NCBI GenBank assembly: GCA_019056595.1
Contig: CP036163.1
Span: 4,650,001 to 4,714,000, forward strand
DNA length: 64,000 bases
DNA from: Pectobacterium atrosepticum
GTDB taxonomy: Bacteria > Pseudomonadota > Gammaproteobacteria > Enterobacterales > Enterobacteriaceae
Direction: 5' to 3'
Part shown: one piece after another, positions 43,218 to 52,821 of the stretch
Layout of the letters: each line of letters starts with the position of its first letter
How positions within the stretch are numbered: the stretch's first letter is position 1
Position numbers and translations under genes: made by a program
The notes under the pieces: generated by a model
What the model was told of the DNA's origin: nothing
Seen by the model: the letters and a program-made list of their open reading frames with translations, nothing else
The model's database searches: none

Positions 43218-44091
43218 ATGATAATTCCAGTGCCGATGCTACGGTTAAGACGTCCGTTTCTGGCACCAAGCCGTACTTTTCGAACAATCTGCATTTTTGG
43301 TGTGCGCATTGCTGGTAAGGAACGCGCCATTCTGGCGAAATATATCCAGTTCAATCAACCTCACGCCATGTTCGGGCTGGGATTCGACGTTGATCGCGCC
43401 GGAGCCGCCATCGACTGGGGCGACCGCAACGCCCCCGCGCCCACGCTGACTATCACCAATCCCGACAACGGACATGCGCACCTGCTTTACGCGTTGCAAA
43501 CCTCGATCCGCACCGCGCCGGACGGGAAAATGAAGCCGCTTCGCTAAGCCGCCGCCGTGGAGAACGCGCTACGTAAAAAATTAGAGACTGACGCTGGGTA
43601 TTCGGGGCTAATCTGCAAAAATCCAAACCACGGCCACTGGAAAATTGCAGTATGGCAGCCGGAACTCTGCACACTGGACTGGCTCGCCGATTTTCTCGAT
43701 CTGAACGCGGCGAACGACAAAGAAATCGTTGCCGACTACGGTTTAGGCCGTAACTGCACCTTGTTCGATAAAACCCGTAAATGGGCATATCGCGCCATCC
43801 GTCAGGGATGGCCTGAGTATGCTGCTATGAACGAGCTAGTGCCTACAACCTAAAGTGTTCTTTTCATTGGACGATAAAGAAGTTAAAGTTATTGCAAACA
43901 GCATATCTAAATGGACTCATGCTAATTTCTCTGATGTAGCGTTTAGATAATACGTAATAAAAATGCACTCTCCAGAAATACAATCAATTAGAGGAAGGAA
44001 AAGTAAGGGGGGAGGACGACCTAAGATGGTTGATGAACCCTGGAAGGATATGGGAATTAGTAGGTCAACATGGTATAGGAAATACAGGTGA
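43218..44091 (+). pseudogene. Broken ColE2-type plasmid replicase (Rep)
   Basis: Pieces of a ColE2/ColE3-like Rep in order: AILAKYIQFNQPHAMFGLGF, then DVDRAGAAIDWGDRN, NGHAHLLYAL, a nonsense codon at about 43545 (TAA where the family has Tyr), AAAVENALRKKLETDAGYSG and LGRNCTLF, then RKWAYRAIRQGWP. A stop follows at 43851. Further on, KVIANSISKWTHANFS and a Rep-type end (GGRPKMVDEPWKDMGISRST, then WYRKYR) follow, with stops between. At least two stops and probably a 5' frame break make it dead. The last third is much more AT-rich than the first, as if two related genes had recombined. Confidence 0.85.
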
Positions 44092-44094
44092 TTT

Positions 44095-45354
44095 ATGGTT
44101 ATAAGTTGTAGGTTAAAATGTGATTTATGCGATCATCTATACAGGATAAGAGTTGGTGTGGGATTTGATGGCTATCAGAAGCACTACTTTGACTGTTCTA
44201 ATTGTAATGCAAATATAGTCTTTGCCCTAAGGGCTAAAGCTCCAGAAGCTAATGTGGAATCAGTAGAAAATTGTTCTCGCTCGTTTGATGAATCGGACGT
44301 AGAGCCAGAAGTCTTAAATTTTCATCCAAATTGTGCATTTGATAAGGATGATTTGCGCAATCCTTTTTCCTTCCCTTCGTTAGTTTTGTCAAATTTAATA
44401 TCTCCACATATGAGGTATATTCAGGGGAGAATTCAAAGCGTTGCTCATCAATTCGATATACCAAATGCACCACATAAATGGTCTTTAATTAAAGGAATGA
44501 TGACAACTATCCATAAAGATAACAAGAAAGCAGCAAGGTTTGTTCAGCAGTATACTAAGCAGAGAAACAATGACATGAACCCATCCTCATCTGATGGTTT
44601 TTCTGATGGAGAAGATGTCATAGTTTATGAGTCAGGTACTGCTTACCCTGAGTCCTACATCATCCATGAGTTTTTTGATTCACTTTTCTATCCGAAGTTG
44701 GGAGATATAGTAAGGCCTATTATTGATGCGATTGACGCGATTGATAAGGATGCTCTTTCTGATTTTGTTAGTTATTGGCAGAGTGAGCTGAGGGAGCAAA
44801 ATCAACATCGGTATTTAAACACATTTTCTGATTATTTTCGTCATAGAGACCACTTTGGTCAAATCGTTATATATTCCAGAATTGAATACAACGTCGATGA
44901 GTTGGTTGTGTCATCTAAAGGGTTTGATCAGATAAAGTTATATTATGGTGACGCCTATGAGGCGCTAACTTCAAATATGACTATTCTTGCCTGCCTAAAT
45001 AATGTCATGGATGGTAGGAAGTTCGATGAGTTTAAATCAATGACGCTTACAAAATATTTGGAAGTAAATAAGGCAAATAAATCCAATCCTTTCAAATCCA
45101 ATCCTTTATTCTCGGTTTTCGCAGAAGAAGATGTAGAATCTTCTATTAGAAATGGTTCTCATCATGCATCAATATGGCATGATGGAGAAAAAATAATGTA
45201 CAGAAGTGGAGGGACTGGAGCTCAACATGACATCCCGTACACTCGCTATTTGGATTTTTGCAACAAGCTAACCATTAAACTGGCTGCGATATTTATAATC
45301 GAACATTACCTCAGTAAACATGTTAGCGGTTCGGGATATTTCATCGTTGATTAA
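44095..45354 (+). CDS. Unrecognised protein with N-terminal zinc ribbon
   Basis: 419 residues, AT-rich. Four cysteines, CDLC (9-12) and CSNC (34-37), form a probable zinc ribbon; the rest is mainly helical with no domain I can name. The ATG follows AGGTGA and lies three bases after the Rep frame's stop, so it was once translationally coupled to a plasmid replicase gene. It is followed by a strong terminator. Position beside defence and transfer genes suggests accessory cargo, but I assign no function. Confidence 0.6.
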   Translation: MVISCRLKCDLCDHLYRIRVGVGFDGYQKHYFDCSNCNANIVFALRAKAPEANVESVENCSRSFDESDVEPEVLNFHPNCAFDKDDLRNPFSFPSLVLSNLISPHMRYIQGRIQSVAHQFDIPNAPHKWSLIKGMMTTIHKDNKKAARFVQQYTKQRNNDMNPSSSDGFSDGEDVIVYESGTAYPESYIIHEFFDSLFYPKLGDIVRPIIDAIDAIDKDALSDFVSYWQSELREQNQHRYLNTFSDYFRHRDHFGQIVIYSRIEYNVDELVVSSKGFDQIKLYYGDAYEALTSNMTILACLNNVMDGRKFDEFKSMTLTKYLEVNKANKSNPFKSNPLFSVFAEEDVESSIRNGSHHASIWHDGEKIMYRSGGTGAQHDIPYTRYLDFCNKLTIKLAAIFIIEHYLSKHVSGSGYFIVD

Positions 45355-45406
45355 ATCCACAGCCGCTACCTTGTGTTGAGACAAAACAACCTATATCAGA
45401 TAACAG

Positions 45407-45431
45407 CCCTCTTTTGCAGAGGGTTTTTTTT
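45407..45431 (+). terminator. Intrinsic terminator
   Basis: CCCTCT (45407-45412), loop TTTGC, AGAGGG (45418-45423), followed by eight T. It ends the transcript of the zinc-ribbon gene. The rest of 45355-45601 is without a supported gene. Confidence 0.88.
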
Positions 45432-45601
45432 GCAGCCAGCACAGGATCTGACATACTCCACGGTACTTTTGTAAGTATCCCTGCAAAAAGAACCATCAAC
45501 TTTTAGAGAGGCTCTGGCACTCCAACTTCCGCTGTTGGCACAAAGCTGCCTGTCAGATTAGGTTTGGCCCTATGTTGTAGTTCTGCCAGATCAAGTCTGA
45601 G

Positions 45602-45889
45602 CTAATACAAATTATCAGTATCTTTCTGAAGCATCTGAAGGCGCTGTTCCAGACTATCCAGTCTTTCTTCGAGGTCATGACTCTGCTGCTCAATATCTTC
45701 CATCGTTTCTGACAGAACATCACGTAGCAGCACAAAATTTGCCTGTAGGGCATAGACAAAATCGCTGCCGCCAGTCAGTAATGCTTCGCGCGGTATGTCC
45801 TCCAATGCGGAATGCGTCATCCACGTGACCAGCGCTTTTGCGCTCATTTTGGTTAGTACATCCGAAAGTCGGTCAGTTTCTCTGTTCAT
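45602..45889 (-). CDS. Small coiled-coil protein next to the relaxase
   Basis: 95 residues. The second half (SETMEDIEQQSHDLEERLDS, continuing LEQRLQ) is a coiled coil with heptad-like leucines. The first half (LSDVLTKMSAKALVTWMTHS) is helical. Same strand as, and 99 bases downstream of, the MOBC relaxase, so probably the last gene of the mobilisation operon. It could be an accessory factor; not recognised. Confidence 0.55.
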   Translation of the reverse strand: MNRETDRLSDVLTKMSAKALVTWMTHSALEDIPREALLTGGSDFVYALQANFVLLRDVLSETMEDIEQQSHDLEERLDSLEQRLQMLQKDTDNLY

Positions 45890-45988
45890 TCTGGAGTCCT
45901 GTATGTTCTGATGTCGAGGGAGTATTTCGGAAGGGCATTAGTTCTGGTCATTGCTCTGCGGGTTGGGGCCGTTGGTGATACAGAACAA

Positions 45989-46735
45989 CTATATGCAATG
46001 GCTTGCATCGAGCCGTTGCAGCTCGTCGAGCGTGTAGATGCGAAAGACATTCCGGTGGCGGGTTTCCAGCGGGATGTATTGATGGTTAACGATGACGTGC
46101 CGGATGCTGTCAAACAGCCGTTCAAGACCGCGCTTTTTCTGCGGGTCCAGCACGATATAAAAAACGTAAATCCAGTCTTTACGGGTTCGGGCAAGCAAAT
46201 GACTGGCGATGATCGACTGATAACGGGCTTTGGTTTTCAGACGGCGCTCGGTCTCAATGGCGATCACGATGTCGCCGGGCAGGGTAATCAGTCCGTCCGG
46301 GCGGTGGCTGGTCTGATAACGATTGAGGAAGGTTGTGCGATCGCCGTTTATCCATCCGTATGCGCCTTTTTGCTCAAGGATGATACGGGCGGTCTGATTA
46401 TCAAGGTGGTGCTCCAGCGTCCAGCCGGTAATTTTTGAAGGCTCAAACCTCGCCGGGAAAAACGCATCGTCGGGGGTCAACACGACGGCTATCCCGTCAC
46501 TGGTTATTCCCCACAATGAAATTTTCATCGTCCGCGATACCAGAACATGCTTATGTATTAAGCCCAATCCCTCGACTTTTGAAAGCAGGGAATACAGCGA
46601 TTTATGATCCCTGAAGCCAAACAGCAGCATCAGCGTTTTAAAATCACTGTACGTTTCTTCTTTCAGGAAATTCAGCAATCGTTGTATTTTTTCACGGTGT
46701 CGCGTCTGGCGTTCACTGTATGCGGTGATCAGCAT
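45989..46735 (-). CDS. mobC: MOBC-type relaxase/mobilisation protein (MobC-like)
   Basis: About 248 residues. A winged-helix start (SDFKTLMLLFGFRDHKSLYS) is followed by a nuclease-like core RPDGLITLPGDIVIAIETE with RRLKTKARY, which gives Asp, Glu and Lys in PD-(D/E)XK-like order. This fits CloDF13-type MobC, a relaxase lacking HUH residues. It should nick oriT and pilot the DNA. Start: ATG 46735 (or 46738) after a strong AAGGAGG. It directly follows the coupling-protein gene, as in CloDF13-like mobilisation modules. Confidence 0.72.
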   Translation of the reverse strand: MLITAYSERQTRHREKIQRLLNFLKEETYSDFKTLMLLFGFRDHKSLYSLLSKVEGLGLIHKHVLVSRTMKISLWGITSDGIAVVLTPDDAFFPARFEPSKITGWTLEHHLDNQTARIILEQKGAYGWINGDRTTFLNRYQTSHRPDGLITLPGDIVIAIETERRLKTKARYQSIIASHLLARTRKDWIYVFYIVLDPQKKRGLERLFDSIRHVIVNHQYIPLETRHRNVFRIYTLDELQRLDASHCI

Positions 46736-46745
46736 CATTCCTCCT

Positions 46746-48617
46746 TTAAAAATCCAGCAATGACGGGTTTTCCTCTTTATTGGTATTCGGTGTTGTCGTG
46801 TCTTTTTCATCCTTATCAAAAAAAAGATCGGATCGAGTTGCTGTGACATCCGGTATTGATGCGGGTCCGGGGGAAGTTTCCTCCTCGCTAAAATCCAGGG
46901 CGATGTTTACCGTTGCGGCGGTGGCGGCAATCGCGGGCGACACGGCACAGATCTCCAGTTCGCGTTTTTTCACCCTGATGGGCGAAATCAGCGAAGCAGA
47001 GGGGAGTGCTTTTGTCGTGAAGATGAAGCTGACAAAATCGGGTAGGTTCAGGATCATATTGCTGTCGGTAAAGAAACGCTCGGCCTGCCTGATGGTGCGT
47101 TCACTGTCGATAGTCTCTGTCAGCACGGCGTTGGTTTTCGCTTTGCGGACCTCATCATCGACTAATATGGTGCCTGACATCCTGGCTACCCATTCAGCGG
47201 TGTCCGGATCCATGACACGATAAACCAGTTTGAATTTAGCGTTCTCAACGACCGCGCCGACAACGGCGTCACCTTTCAAATCTGCCGGACAGTCTTTTAA
47301 ATCGGCAATCGACTGATGGTCCATAATAATATGCACACCTTTATCGCGTGCCGCGCCTAAACCCTCCAGCGCGGGCCTGGATAAATGGTATTTCAGTTCG
47401 GAAAGATAAATAGCAATGGGGCGGGGCACGTTTTTCACTCGCTCGCGCCTTTCTGCCAGCTGGTACAGGCGAACCAGCAACATACGTTGAGCGGTAATGA
47501 TTTTGCTGTTGCGCATTGAGCCAATCACATAACAGCAACCGCCTTCCTCAAATATCGTATTAAGCGAAAATCCTGTCGGCGCATTGATGGCATTAAGCAA
47601 GGCAAGCTCTTCAATTTTCCCGAAAAAGGCTTTTATCTTATCTGCAATACCCTGAACGTAGTCGCCGTTATAAACATCCCGAATGGTTGAGGCAGTATTA
47701 CGGGTGACAAATTGTGCGGCTATCCGGGCCGCTTTCCGATCGTCAATCCGATAAAAGTCAGATTCCTGACCTTTCTCTGCCAGGCTGAACCCGGCAACAA
47801 AAAGCTCTTCCAGTTCATCGGCGGTGATCTCTTCAATCAGGTTTAACTGGTATTGGGGTTTACGCAGGTCAATCAGGGCAAAAGGTTTGCCTGCATCCTC
47901 ACAGGCCTTGCGGTAAAGGTGGGGTGCCCATTCATCATCCTTCGGGTCCATCACAAATACGCCTTCACCAGCCAGAATACTTTGATAAAGTAATATCCCG
48001 GTGGCAACCCCTTTACCGGCGCCGGTGGTGCCGATAATATCCGCGTGTTGTTTTTGCCAGTCTTTTAATGGCAGGTACATCGGCTGAATATCGCGGTCCA
48101 TACCGATAAAAATACCCTTGTTGAGGTCGATATAATCCAGCGGGTCATAATGCAGTGTTTCCGGCAGCAGGGATTTCACCGTGCGGACATCGGTGCGTAA
48201 TTCCCGTTCAAGCGTGGTTTTCCTGACGAGGCGTTTCTTTATTTTATCTAACTCAGGTGTTAATACCCTGCGCAGCAGAATATGCAAAATAAAACCCGTC
48301 AGGGTAAAGGTAATCAGCACCGGCCATGCCAGAACGGGAATGCTGGCGATTACCCGGCCTTTATAAAGCCACTGGAAAATCCAGATAACAACAGGGGCCA
48401 TCGTACCGGAAAGAAAACACAGCAGGGAAAAAGCAATCATCAGCTTTTGCCATAACGGGGCTTTTTGCCGTTCATCGCTTTTCATCGACGCGAAAAACGG
48501 CATCGTCAGCCCCGATAACAGCGCCAGCATCAGCTGGTGCTGTTGCATAAAAGCAATGAAGCTCAGCGCGCCATTCACTATCGGCGACAGTGAAACAGCC
48601 AGCTTATTTAAAATCAC
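46746..48617 (-). CDS. mobB: Type IV coupling protein (MobB/VirD4-like ATPase)
   Basis: About 623 residues. Two or three N-terminal membrane helices (MLALLSGLTMPFF, ASIPVLAWPVLITFTLTGFI) are followed by a RecA-like ATPase: Walker A GTTGAGKGVATG near residue 196 and Walker B GEGVFVMDPKDDEW. GTG start at 48617 with GGAGG just upstream; the longer ATG frame is not needed. It links the relaxosome to the VirB channel. The pairing with a MobC-type relaxase downstream points to the CloDF13/ICEKp1-type MobB-MobC module. Confidence 0.85.
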   Translation of the reverse strand: MILNKLAVSLSPIVNGALSFIAFMQQHQLMLALLSGLTMPFFASMKSDERQKAPLWQKLMIAFSLLCFLSGTMAPVVIWIFQWLYKGRVIASIPVLAWPVLITFTLTGFILHILLRRVLTPELDKIKKRLVRKTTLERELRTDVRTVKSLLPETLHYDPLDYIDLNKGIFIGMDRDIQPMYLPLKDWQKQHADIIGTTGAGKGVATGILLYQSILAGEGVFVMDPKDDEWAPHLYRKACEDAGKPFALIDLRKPQYQLNLIEEITADELEELFVAGFSLAEKGQESDFYRIDDRKAARIAAQFVTRNTASTIRDVYNGDYVQGIADKIKAFFGKIEELALLNAINAPTGFSLNTIFEEGGCCYVIGSMRNSKIITAQRMLLVRLYQLAERRERVKNVPRPIAIYLSELKYHLSRPALEGLGAARDKGVHIIMDHQSIADLKDCPADLKGDAVVGAVVENAKFKLVYRVMDPDTAEWVARMSGTILVDDEVRKAKTNAVLTETIDSERTIRQAERFFTDSNMILNLPDFVSFIFTTKALPSASLISPIRVKKRELEICAVSPAIAATAATVNIALDFSEEETSPGPASIPDVTATRSDLFFDKDEKDTTTPNTNKEENPSLLDF

Positions 48618-49180
48618 GATGCCTCCTTCGTCAGCGTTTCGCCCCATGATATCGCCCCATCAGTTCGCCCCACGGTGTCGGGCGAAAAGGCGGGGCGAGC
48701 GTATGGGGTAAAGAAGGTGGCCGCATTGCGGCCATGTACCGGAAAGCATGCTTCCCAGTACGACACAGCGTGCGCCAGTACAGGCGGGCTGGACGCCCTT
48801 ATTGCCTGTCGCATGGGGGTAATGTCGCGGCTGGACGCTGCGCCAAAACCCCCCAACATCAAAGGCGGCACACCGTCGCCCGCTACGCGCGACCAACCCC
48901 TTTAAGACGGTCGCTTTTGCCTTTTTATTCCCTTTGCTCGTTCCTCGCAGCGTGAATAAAAGGGAAGCTGACCTTTAAAGGGGTTGGTCGCGCCACGCTA
49001 CCGGCTTTTGGCCGGAGACTTAGCTGCGACGGTGTGCGGGGCAAGCCCCCCAAATAAACCGCTATCGTGGGCGATAGCTTTTCGCTCGCTGGGGCGGCGA
49101 AATTTATTCGGCTCCCCCCGGCCTGCAAAACCCGCGTGGGCGCGGCTGTTTGCAGATGGGTTCGGCGACGCAAATTAGCT
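48618..49180. other. Probable oriT region with nested inverted repeats
   Basis: A non-coding, partly GC-rich stretch between the coupling-protein gene and the tra operon. A perfect 19-bp inverted repeat (48887-48905 with 48975-48993) is nested inside a perfect 12-bp one (48868-48879 with 49026-49037). Smaller palindromes lie at 48718-48734 and 48741-48755. Position next to mobBC and such nested repeats are typical of origins of transfer. The nic site is not identified. Frames in this part are low-quality shadows. Confidence 0.55.
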
Positions 49181-49346
49181 ATTTCTGCGAAATAGAATTT
49201 ACTCGCCTTACGCCACTTTTAAATTTCTGCTATTCGCATAAATTTAAAAGCCTAAAACCGTTACGACCAGTGCAGAGTTTTCCATCCAGAGTTGACTGGG
49301 GGATCGGTAATAATCCGGATATTGTTATTGCCATTTTTCTTTGCAT

Positions 49347-49649
49347 TCAATTACGCACGCGGCCAAATTTATTGATTATCTGGTCGATAATTTGCGTGTC
49401 GGCTGATTTGCATTCGAGCAATAAGTCTCTTCGGGCATCGGCGGTACGGTTAGGGTGAAATCCGTGTCTGTTCTTTTTCACAATAGTAAAGAAAGAGCGT
49501 TCGGCAGATTGACATTCATTTCCTCCGCCATTACCGGTTGTTTTACCATACAGACATAAAACAATCTCACAGGCATCAGCGGCCATTACGGAAGAGGGTA
49601 GTAGTAAACTCATGCAGAAAAGGCAGATAGTGAATATGATCGTTTTCAT
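49347..49649 (-). CDS. TrbM/KikA-like conjugation protein
   Basis: 100 residues with a signal peptide (MKTIIFTICLFCMSLLLPSS, cleavage after VMA). The mature part has Cys pairs (ACEIVLCLYGKTTG, NECQSAERSFFTIVKK) typical of TrbM/KikA proteins, periplasmic factors of IncN-type and IncP-type transfer systems. It is the last gene of the virB operon and lies 43 bases after the virB11 stop. Confidence 0.75.
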   Translation of the reverse strand: MKTIIFTICLFCMSLLLPSSVMAADACEIVLCLYGKTTGNGGGNECQSAERSFFTIVKKNRHGFHPNRTADARRDLLLECKSADTQIIDQIINKFGRVRN

Positions 49650-49692
49650 ATTGAATACCTTTATTGGAAATAACAGGTGATTTAGCTATTTT

Positions 49693-50709
49693 TTAACTGA
49701 AGGTTTCTTTCATTTGATGAAGGTGTATCGGTTTGAAATAAATATCCCCCATCCGACGAATATCACCGTGAATATCTACGCTGACGATGATATCCACGCA
49801 TTTAAGCACCTTGCGTAACAGCACATCGAACGGGATATTTTTGCAATCTGGATTTTCATAACAGCGGTCAATGATCCCTTCAATACATTCTTCCAGGCTG
49901 CCTGCGTGCAGGGAGGTGATAAGACCTTCATGCCCAGAACCGATAATTTTCAGCGCATCCCACGCCTCCCGCCCACGAATTTCTGCCAGCAGAATCCGAT
50001 CTGGATTCATTCGATAATTTGCCCGAATTAATCGACTGGGGGTGACAATGGCATCCTCTCCAGCATCCGCCGGGTAAAATAGATGAACATAATTTGCGTG
50101 GTGGTAAAACCGGATTTCGGGATTATCTTCAATCGTGGTTAGCCTGAGATGTGGCGGAATATAGTGCAGCAACGTCTTCATATAGGTGGTTTTACCGGAG
50201 CCGGTTTCACCAACAATAAAGAGGGTTTTGCCGTACTCGACGGCTTTTTCGATAAAGTGGGGAATATCACCCTTGTTATAGCATCGGGTCAGTTCATCAT
50301 CTTTGCTTTCGTTTCTCTCCTTACCGGCTATCCGGTTATAAAACCCGGCATCAATCCAGGACTGATGAGTTTTCTGCTCAAATGACGGGTTTCGCAGCGT
50401 AATAGATACGGTATTCCGCTCGCAGGCTGGGGGGATAATGGTCTGGACACGTTCACCTGATCCTAATGTAGCGGAAAGGATAGGGGAGGTATCATCGATA
50501 TTGTCCTCATTCCATGAGGCCAGTGCTTTGGCAAACGCATGGCACTGACGCAACGTAACCGGAGAATCATGCTTCTGCCATCGACCGTTTATTTTGGTGT
50601 GGATCTCTCCGGGGCGGTTGATAGCAATTTCCGTCAGGCCATCTAGTTTGAGATAATCGCCGAACAACTGAGTTTTCATAAAATCCAGCGACAGGTTTTC
50701 AGCGTTCAT
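49693..50709 (-). CDS. virB11: VirB11 ATPase
   Basis: 338 residues. Walker A VGETGSGKTTYMKTLLHYIP near 170, Asp box, and DRILLAEIRGREAWDALKII with the Walker B Glu and His box GSGHEGLITSLHAGS. A hexameric cytoplasmic secretion ATPase that switches the T4SS between pilus assembly and DNA export. The start overlaps the end of virB10 by 11 bases. Confidence 0.93.
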   Translation of the reverse strand: MNAENLSLDFMKTQLFGDYLKLDGLTEIAINRPGEIHTKINGRWQKHDSPVTLRQCHAFAKALASWNEDNIDDTSPILSATLGSGERVQTIIPPACERNTVSITLRNPSFEQKTHQSWIDAGFYNRIAGKERNESKDDELTRCYNKGDIPHFIEKAVEYGKTLFIVGETGSGKTTYMKTLLHYIPPHLRLTTIEDNPEIRFYHHANYVHLFYPADAGEDAIVTPSRLIRANYRMNPDRILLAEIRGREAWDALKIIGSGHEGLITSLHAGSLEECIEGIIDRCYENPDCKNIPFDVLLRKVLKCVDIIVSVDIHGDIRRMGDIYFKPIHLHQMKETFS

Positions 50710-51931
50710 ACCACCTCTTTTTTAGACGTAGTTGATAAACGGAAGAGAAATCGATATCCGTACCGGTCATGATGCCGATCACATCGCCCTGATTGAGGTA
50801 CATCGTGGGCGGGATATTGATGCTGTTTTCTAAGGCCGTTTTCGCCATTTCTGACGCGGCAGCGCGGGTGTTTTCGGTGTAATCGGTATTGCGGTCTTTC
50901 CCCGGTGCCGAATCTGATGCGGCGGCAGCCACATCTTGTACGGTGCTCAACATCAACGCATTGCCGAACCGTTCCCAGAAATGGGTATCAATCCATCCGC
51001 TAATTCCAGCCTCACCCAACGGGCCGGTGGCTTCGGTATCAATCAGCGGGATTTGCAGGCTGCCGGGTTCCGGTGTGCGTAATTCCGTCCAAATGACAAA
51101 CATTCGGCTCCGGCCATGTTGCAGCGCCCCGGTGCGGTAGATGCCTCTGGCGACGCTTCCGGCAGGGAGCAACTTCACGTGATGGTTAGCGCTGTAGACA
51201 TCTTCGCCGATAAGGCAGGAAATCCGGCCACCCACGTCAGAGACAAAACGTCGCATCATTGAGCACGGAATATAACGATCAACCGGAAGATAGAGATTGG
51301 GATCGAGACCCAGTCGCCTGACGCTGGTCACTTTTGCGACACCGGGATTGGCGTCGTTAGCCTTGGTGTCAGACGTGATTGCTGGTGTGCCTTTGCTCTG
51401 ATTGCGTTGTGTGCCGGAAGGGGCTGTTTGTGAAGCCTGAGTATTACCGCGTTGTGTGGACTCAGCGGCACTACTTGACCCATCGACCAGTGCCGCCGCC
51501 TTATTTAAAGCAGGTGGCTCTGACGGTGGTGCCGTCTGTATTGGGTGATTATCTGTTGCGGGTTCCTGTTTGTCCTGACCGAACAGGCCGAACGGATTAT
51601 TGTCCATGCCGAGGTTTTTACGCTCATGTTGCCCTGTATTGGCTGATGGCGGTGCTGGGGTTTCAACCGACTTATTATCGCGTTGCTTTAATGCGACAAG
51701 GAAGCGATCTCCACCCAATGCCAGAGCAATCAGCACGCTCAGGCTTAGCAGGCTGACCAGCAGTGTCCGGCGGCTGGAGGTTTTTTTAAAGCGCGTCACT
51801 TCAGGTTGGCCGGGAGGTGTGTTTTGCTCTGGTGCCTGACTCGCCATCGCTGAACGGGCGCGTTCACGGGCTTCAGCCTCCAGCTCCGCCACGGTTTTTT
51901 CCGTTGTCTCTGAGTCTGCTTTATCAGTCAT
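50699..51931 (-). CDS. virB10: VirB10 scaffold protein
   Basis: 410 residues. A cytoplasmic start, one membrane helix near residue 55 (LLVSLLSLSVLIALALGG), a Ser/Thr/Pro-rich periplasmic linker, and the C-terminal barrel region (NLYLPVDRYIPCSMMRRFVS, LPAGSVARGIY, GDVIGIMTGTDIDFSSVY). It spans both membranes and forms the outer-membrane core with VirB7 and VirB9. Overlaps virB9 by ATGA. Confidence 0.92.
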   Translation of the reverse strand: MTDKADSETTEKTVAELEAEARERARSAMASQAPEQNTPPGQPEVTRFKKTSSRRTLLVSLLSLSVLIALALGGDRFLVALKQRDNKSVETPAPPSANTGQHERKNLGMDNNPFGLFGQDKQEPATDNHPIQTAPPSEPPALNKAAALVDGSSSAAESTQRGNTQASQTAPSGTQRNQSKGTPAITSDTKANDANPGVAKVTSVRRLGLDPNLYLPVDRYIPCSMMRRFVSDVGGRISCLIGEDVYSANHHVKLLPAGSVARGIYRTGALQHGRSRMFVIWTELRTPEPGSLQIPLIDTEATGPLGEAGISGWIDTHFWERFGNALMLSTVQDVAAAASDSAPGKDRNTDYTENTRAAASEMAKTALENSINIPPTMYLNQGDVIGIMTGTDIDFSSVYQLRLKKRWYER

Positions 51932-52821
51932 CTGGCCTCCAGTGTGACGACAGGTGAAACGGTGTCACCGCTGCCAGCGCTGGCGTTGCCGAATGACGTA
52001 TTCTCAATCCCGACTACCGCGCTGCCGTAGCGCAATACCAACTGTGGCGACATTGCCCGCACGACGACCACGGTGTAGTTTCCGTGTTTGGCTATGCGAG
52101 GCGTTACGGTCTGTTCCTGCCCGTTAACGACCCGGAAGATTGACGGAAGGATTTTGACGGGGGAAAAACCGAGATAGATAAAGCGGCCATCATCATAAGT
52201 GAAATCTGGTGCAATGGAGGCTGAACCGGCTGCGACTCGCTTGGTATAAAGCCAGTTACGCGGCGTGGTAGCTTGCTCGAAGGCTGTCGTTATTCGCTGA
52301 TTTTCCTGTGTTTCACGCAGGAGTTTCAGACGCGCTGCGCTGGCTGCGTCTGCTTGCCTGCGCTCGTCATCCGGATAGCGAAAACGGATAATAAAGGCCT
52401 GAGAAGGCGAGTCGTTCTCCAGCACGTTCAGTTCCAGACTGTATTCGCGCTTCGATGTAACGACAAAGAGATTGGTTCTCCACTCGCTCGCCGTTGGCAG
52501 AAACACCTTATTGATGTTGTTGCCGTTATCATCGGTTACCGGCTGGGTGATAGGGTTTGGACTGACACCGACCCGGTTATCGTTTTTGGTGACTTTCCAG
52601 CCCTTTGGAAAACCCGCTTGTGCGTCGATGACTTCTTCATCGTCATCAAACAGGAGTGTGGTGAGGTAGCCGGGGCGGGTGTTGACGATGGTAGCATTCT
52701 GACTGTTATAGGTGACATTCTGCATTCGGCTGTCATACGTGCTGCTGCGCGGTATCGCTGCGCTCCAGGCTGTTGATGACATCAGAAGGAGCCACAAGAT
52801 CACTATTGTTTTCAGCATCAT
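51928..52821 (-). CDS. virB9: VirB9 core-complex protein
   Basis: 297 residues. A signal peptide (MLKTIVILWLLLMSSTAWSA) is followed by the VirB9/CagX fold (YLTTLLFDDDEEVIDAQAGF, KVFLPTASEWRTNLFVVTSK) and the C-terminal domain (SIAPDFTYDDGRFIYLGFSP). Periplasmic partner of VirB7 and VirB10. ATGA overlaps on both sides indicate strict translational coupling. Confidence 0.92.
   Translation of the reverse strand: MMLKTIVILWLLLMSSTAWSAAIPRSSTYDSRMQNVTYNSQNATIVNTRPGYLTTLLFDDDEEVIDAQAGFPKGWKVTKNDNRVGVSPNPITQPVTDDNGNNINKVFLPTASEWRTNLFVVTSKREYSLELNVLENDSPSQAFIIRFRYPDDERRQADAASAARLKLLRETQENQRITTAFEQATTPRNWLYTKRVAAGSASIAPDFTYDDGRFIYLGFSPVKILPSIFRVVNGQEQTVTPRIAKHGNYTVVVVRAMSPQLVLRYGSAVVGIENTSFGNASAGSGDTVSPVVTLEAR

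Noticed and set aside
48614-49173. Several short frames in the oriT-like region
   Set aside because: They overlap one another on both strands, come from GC-rich repeats, and contain no motif.
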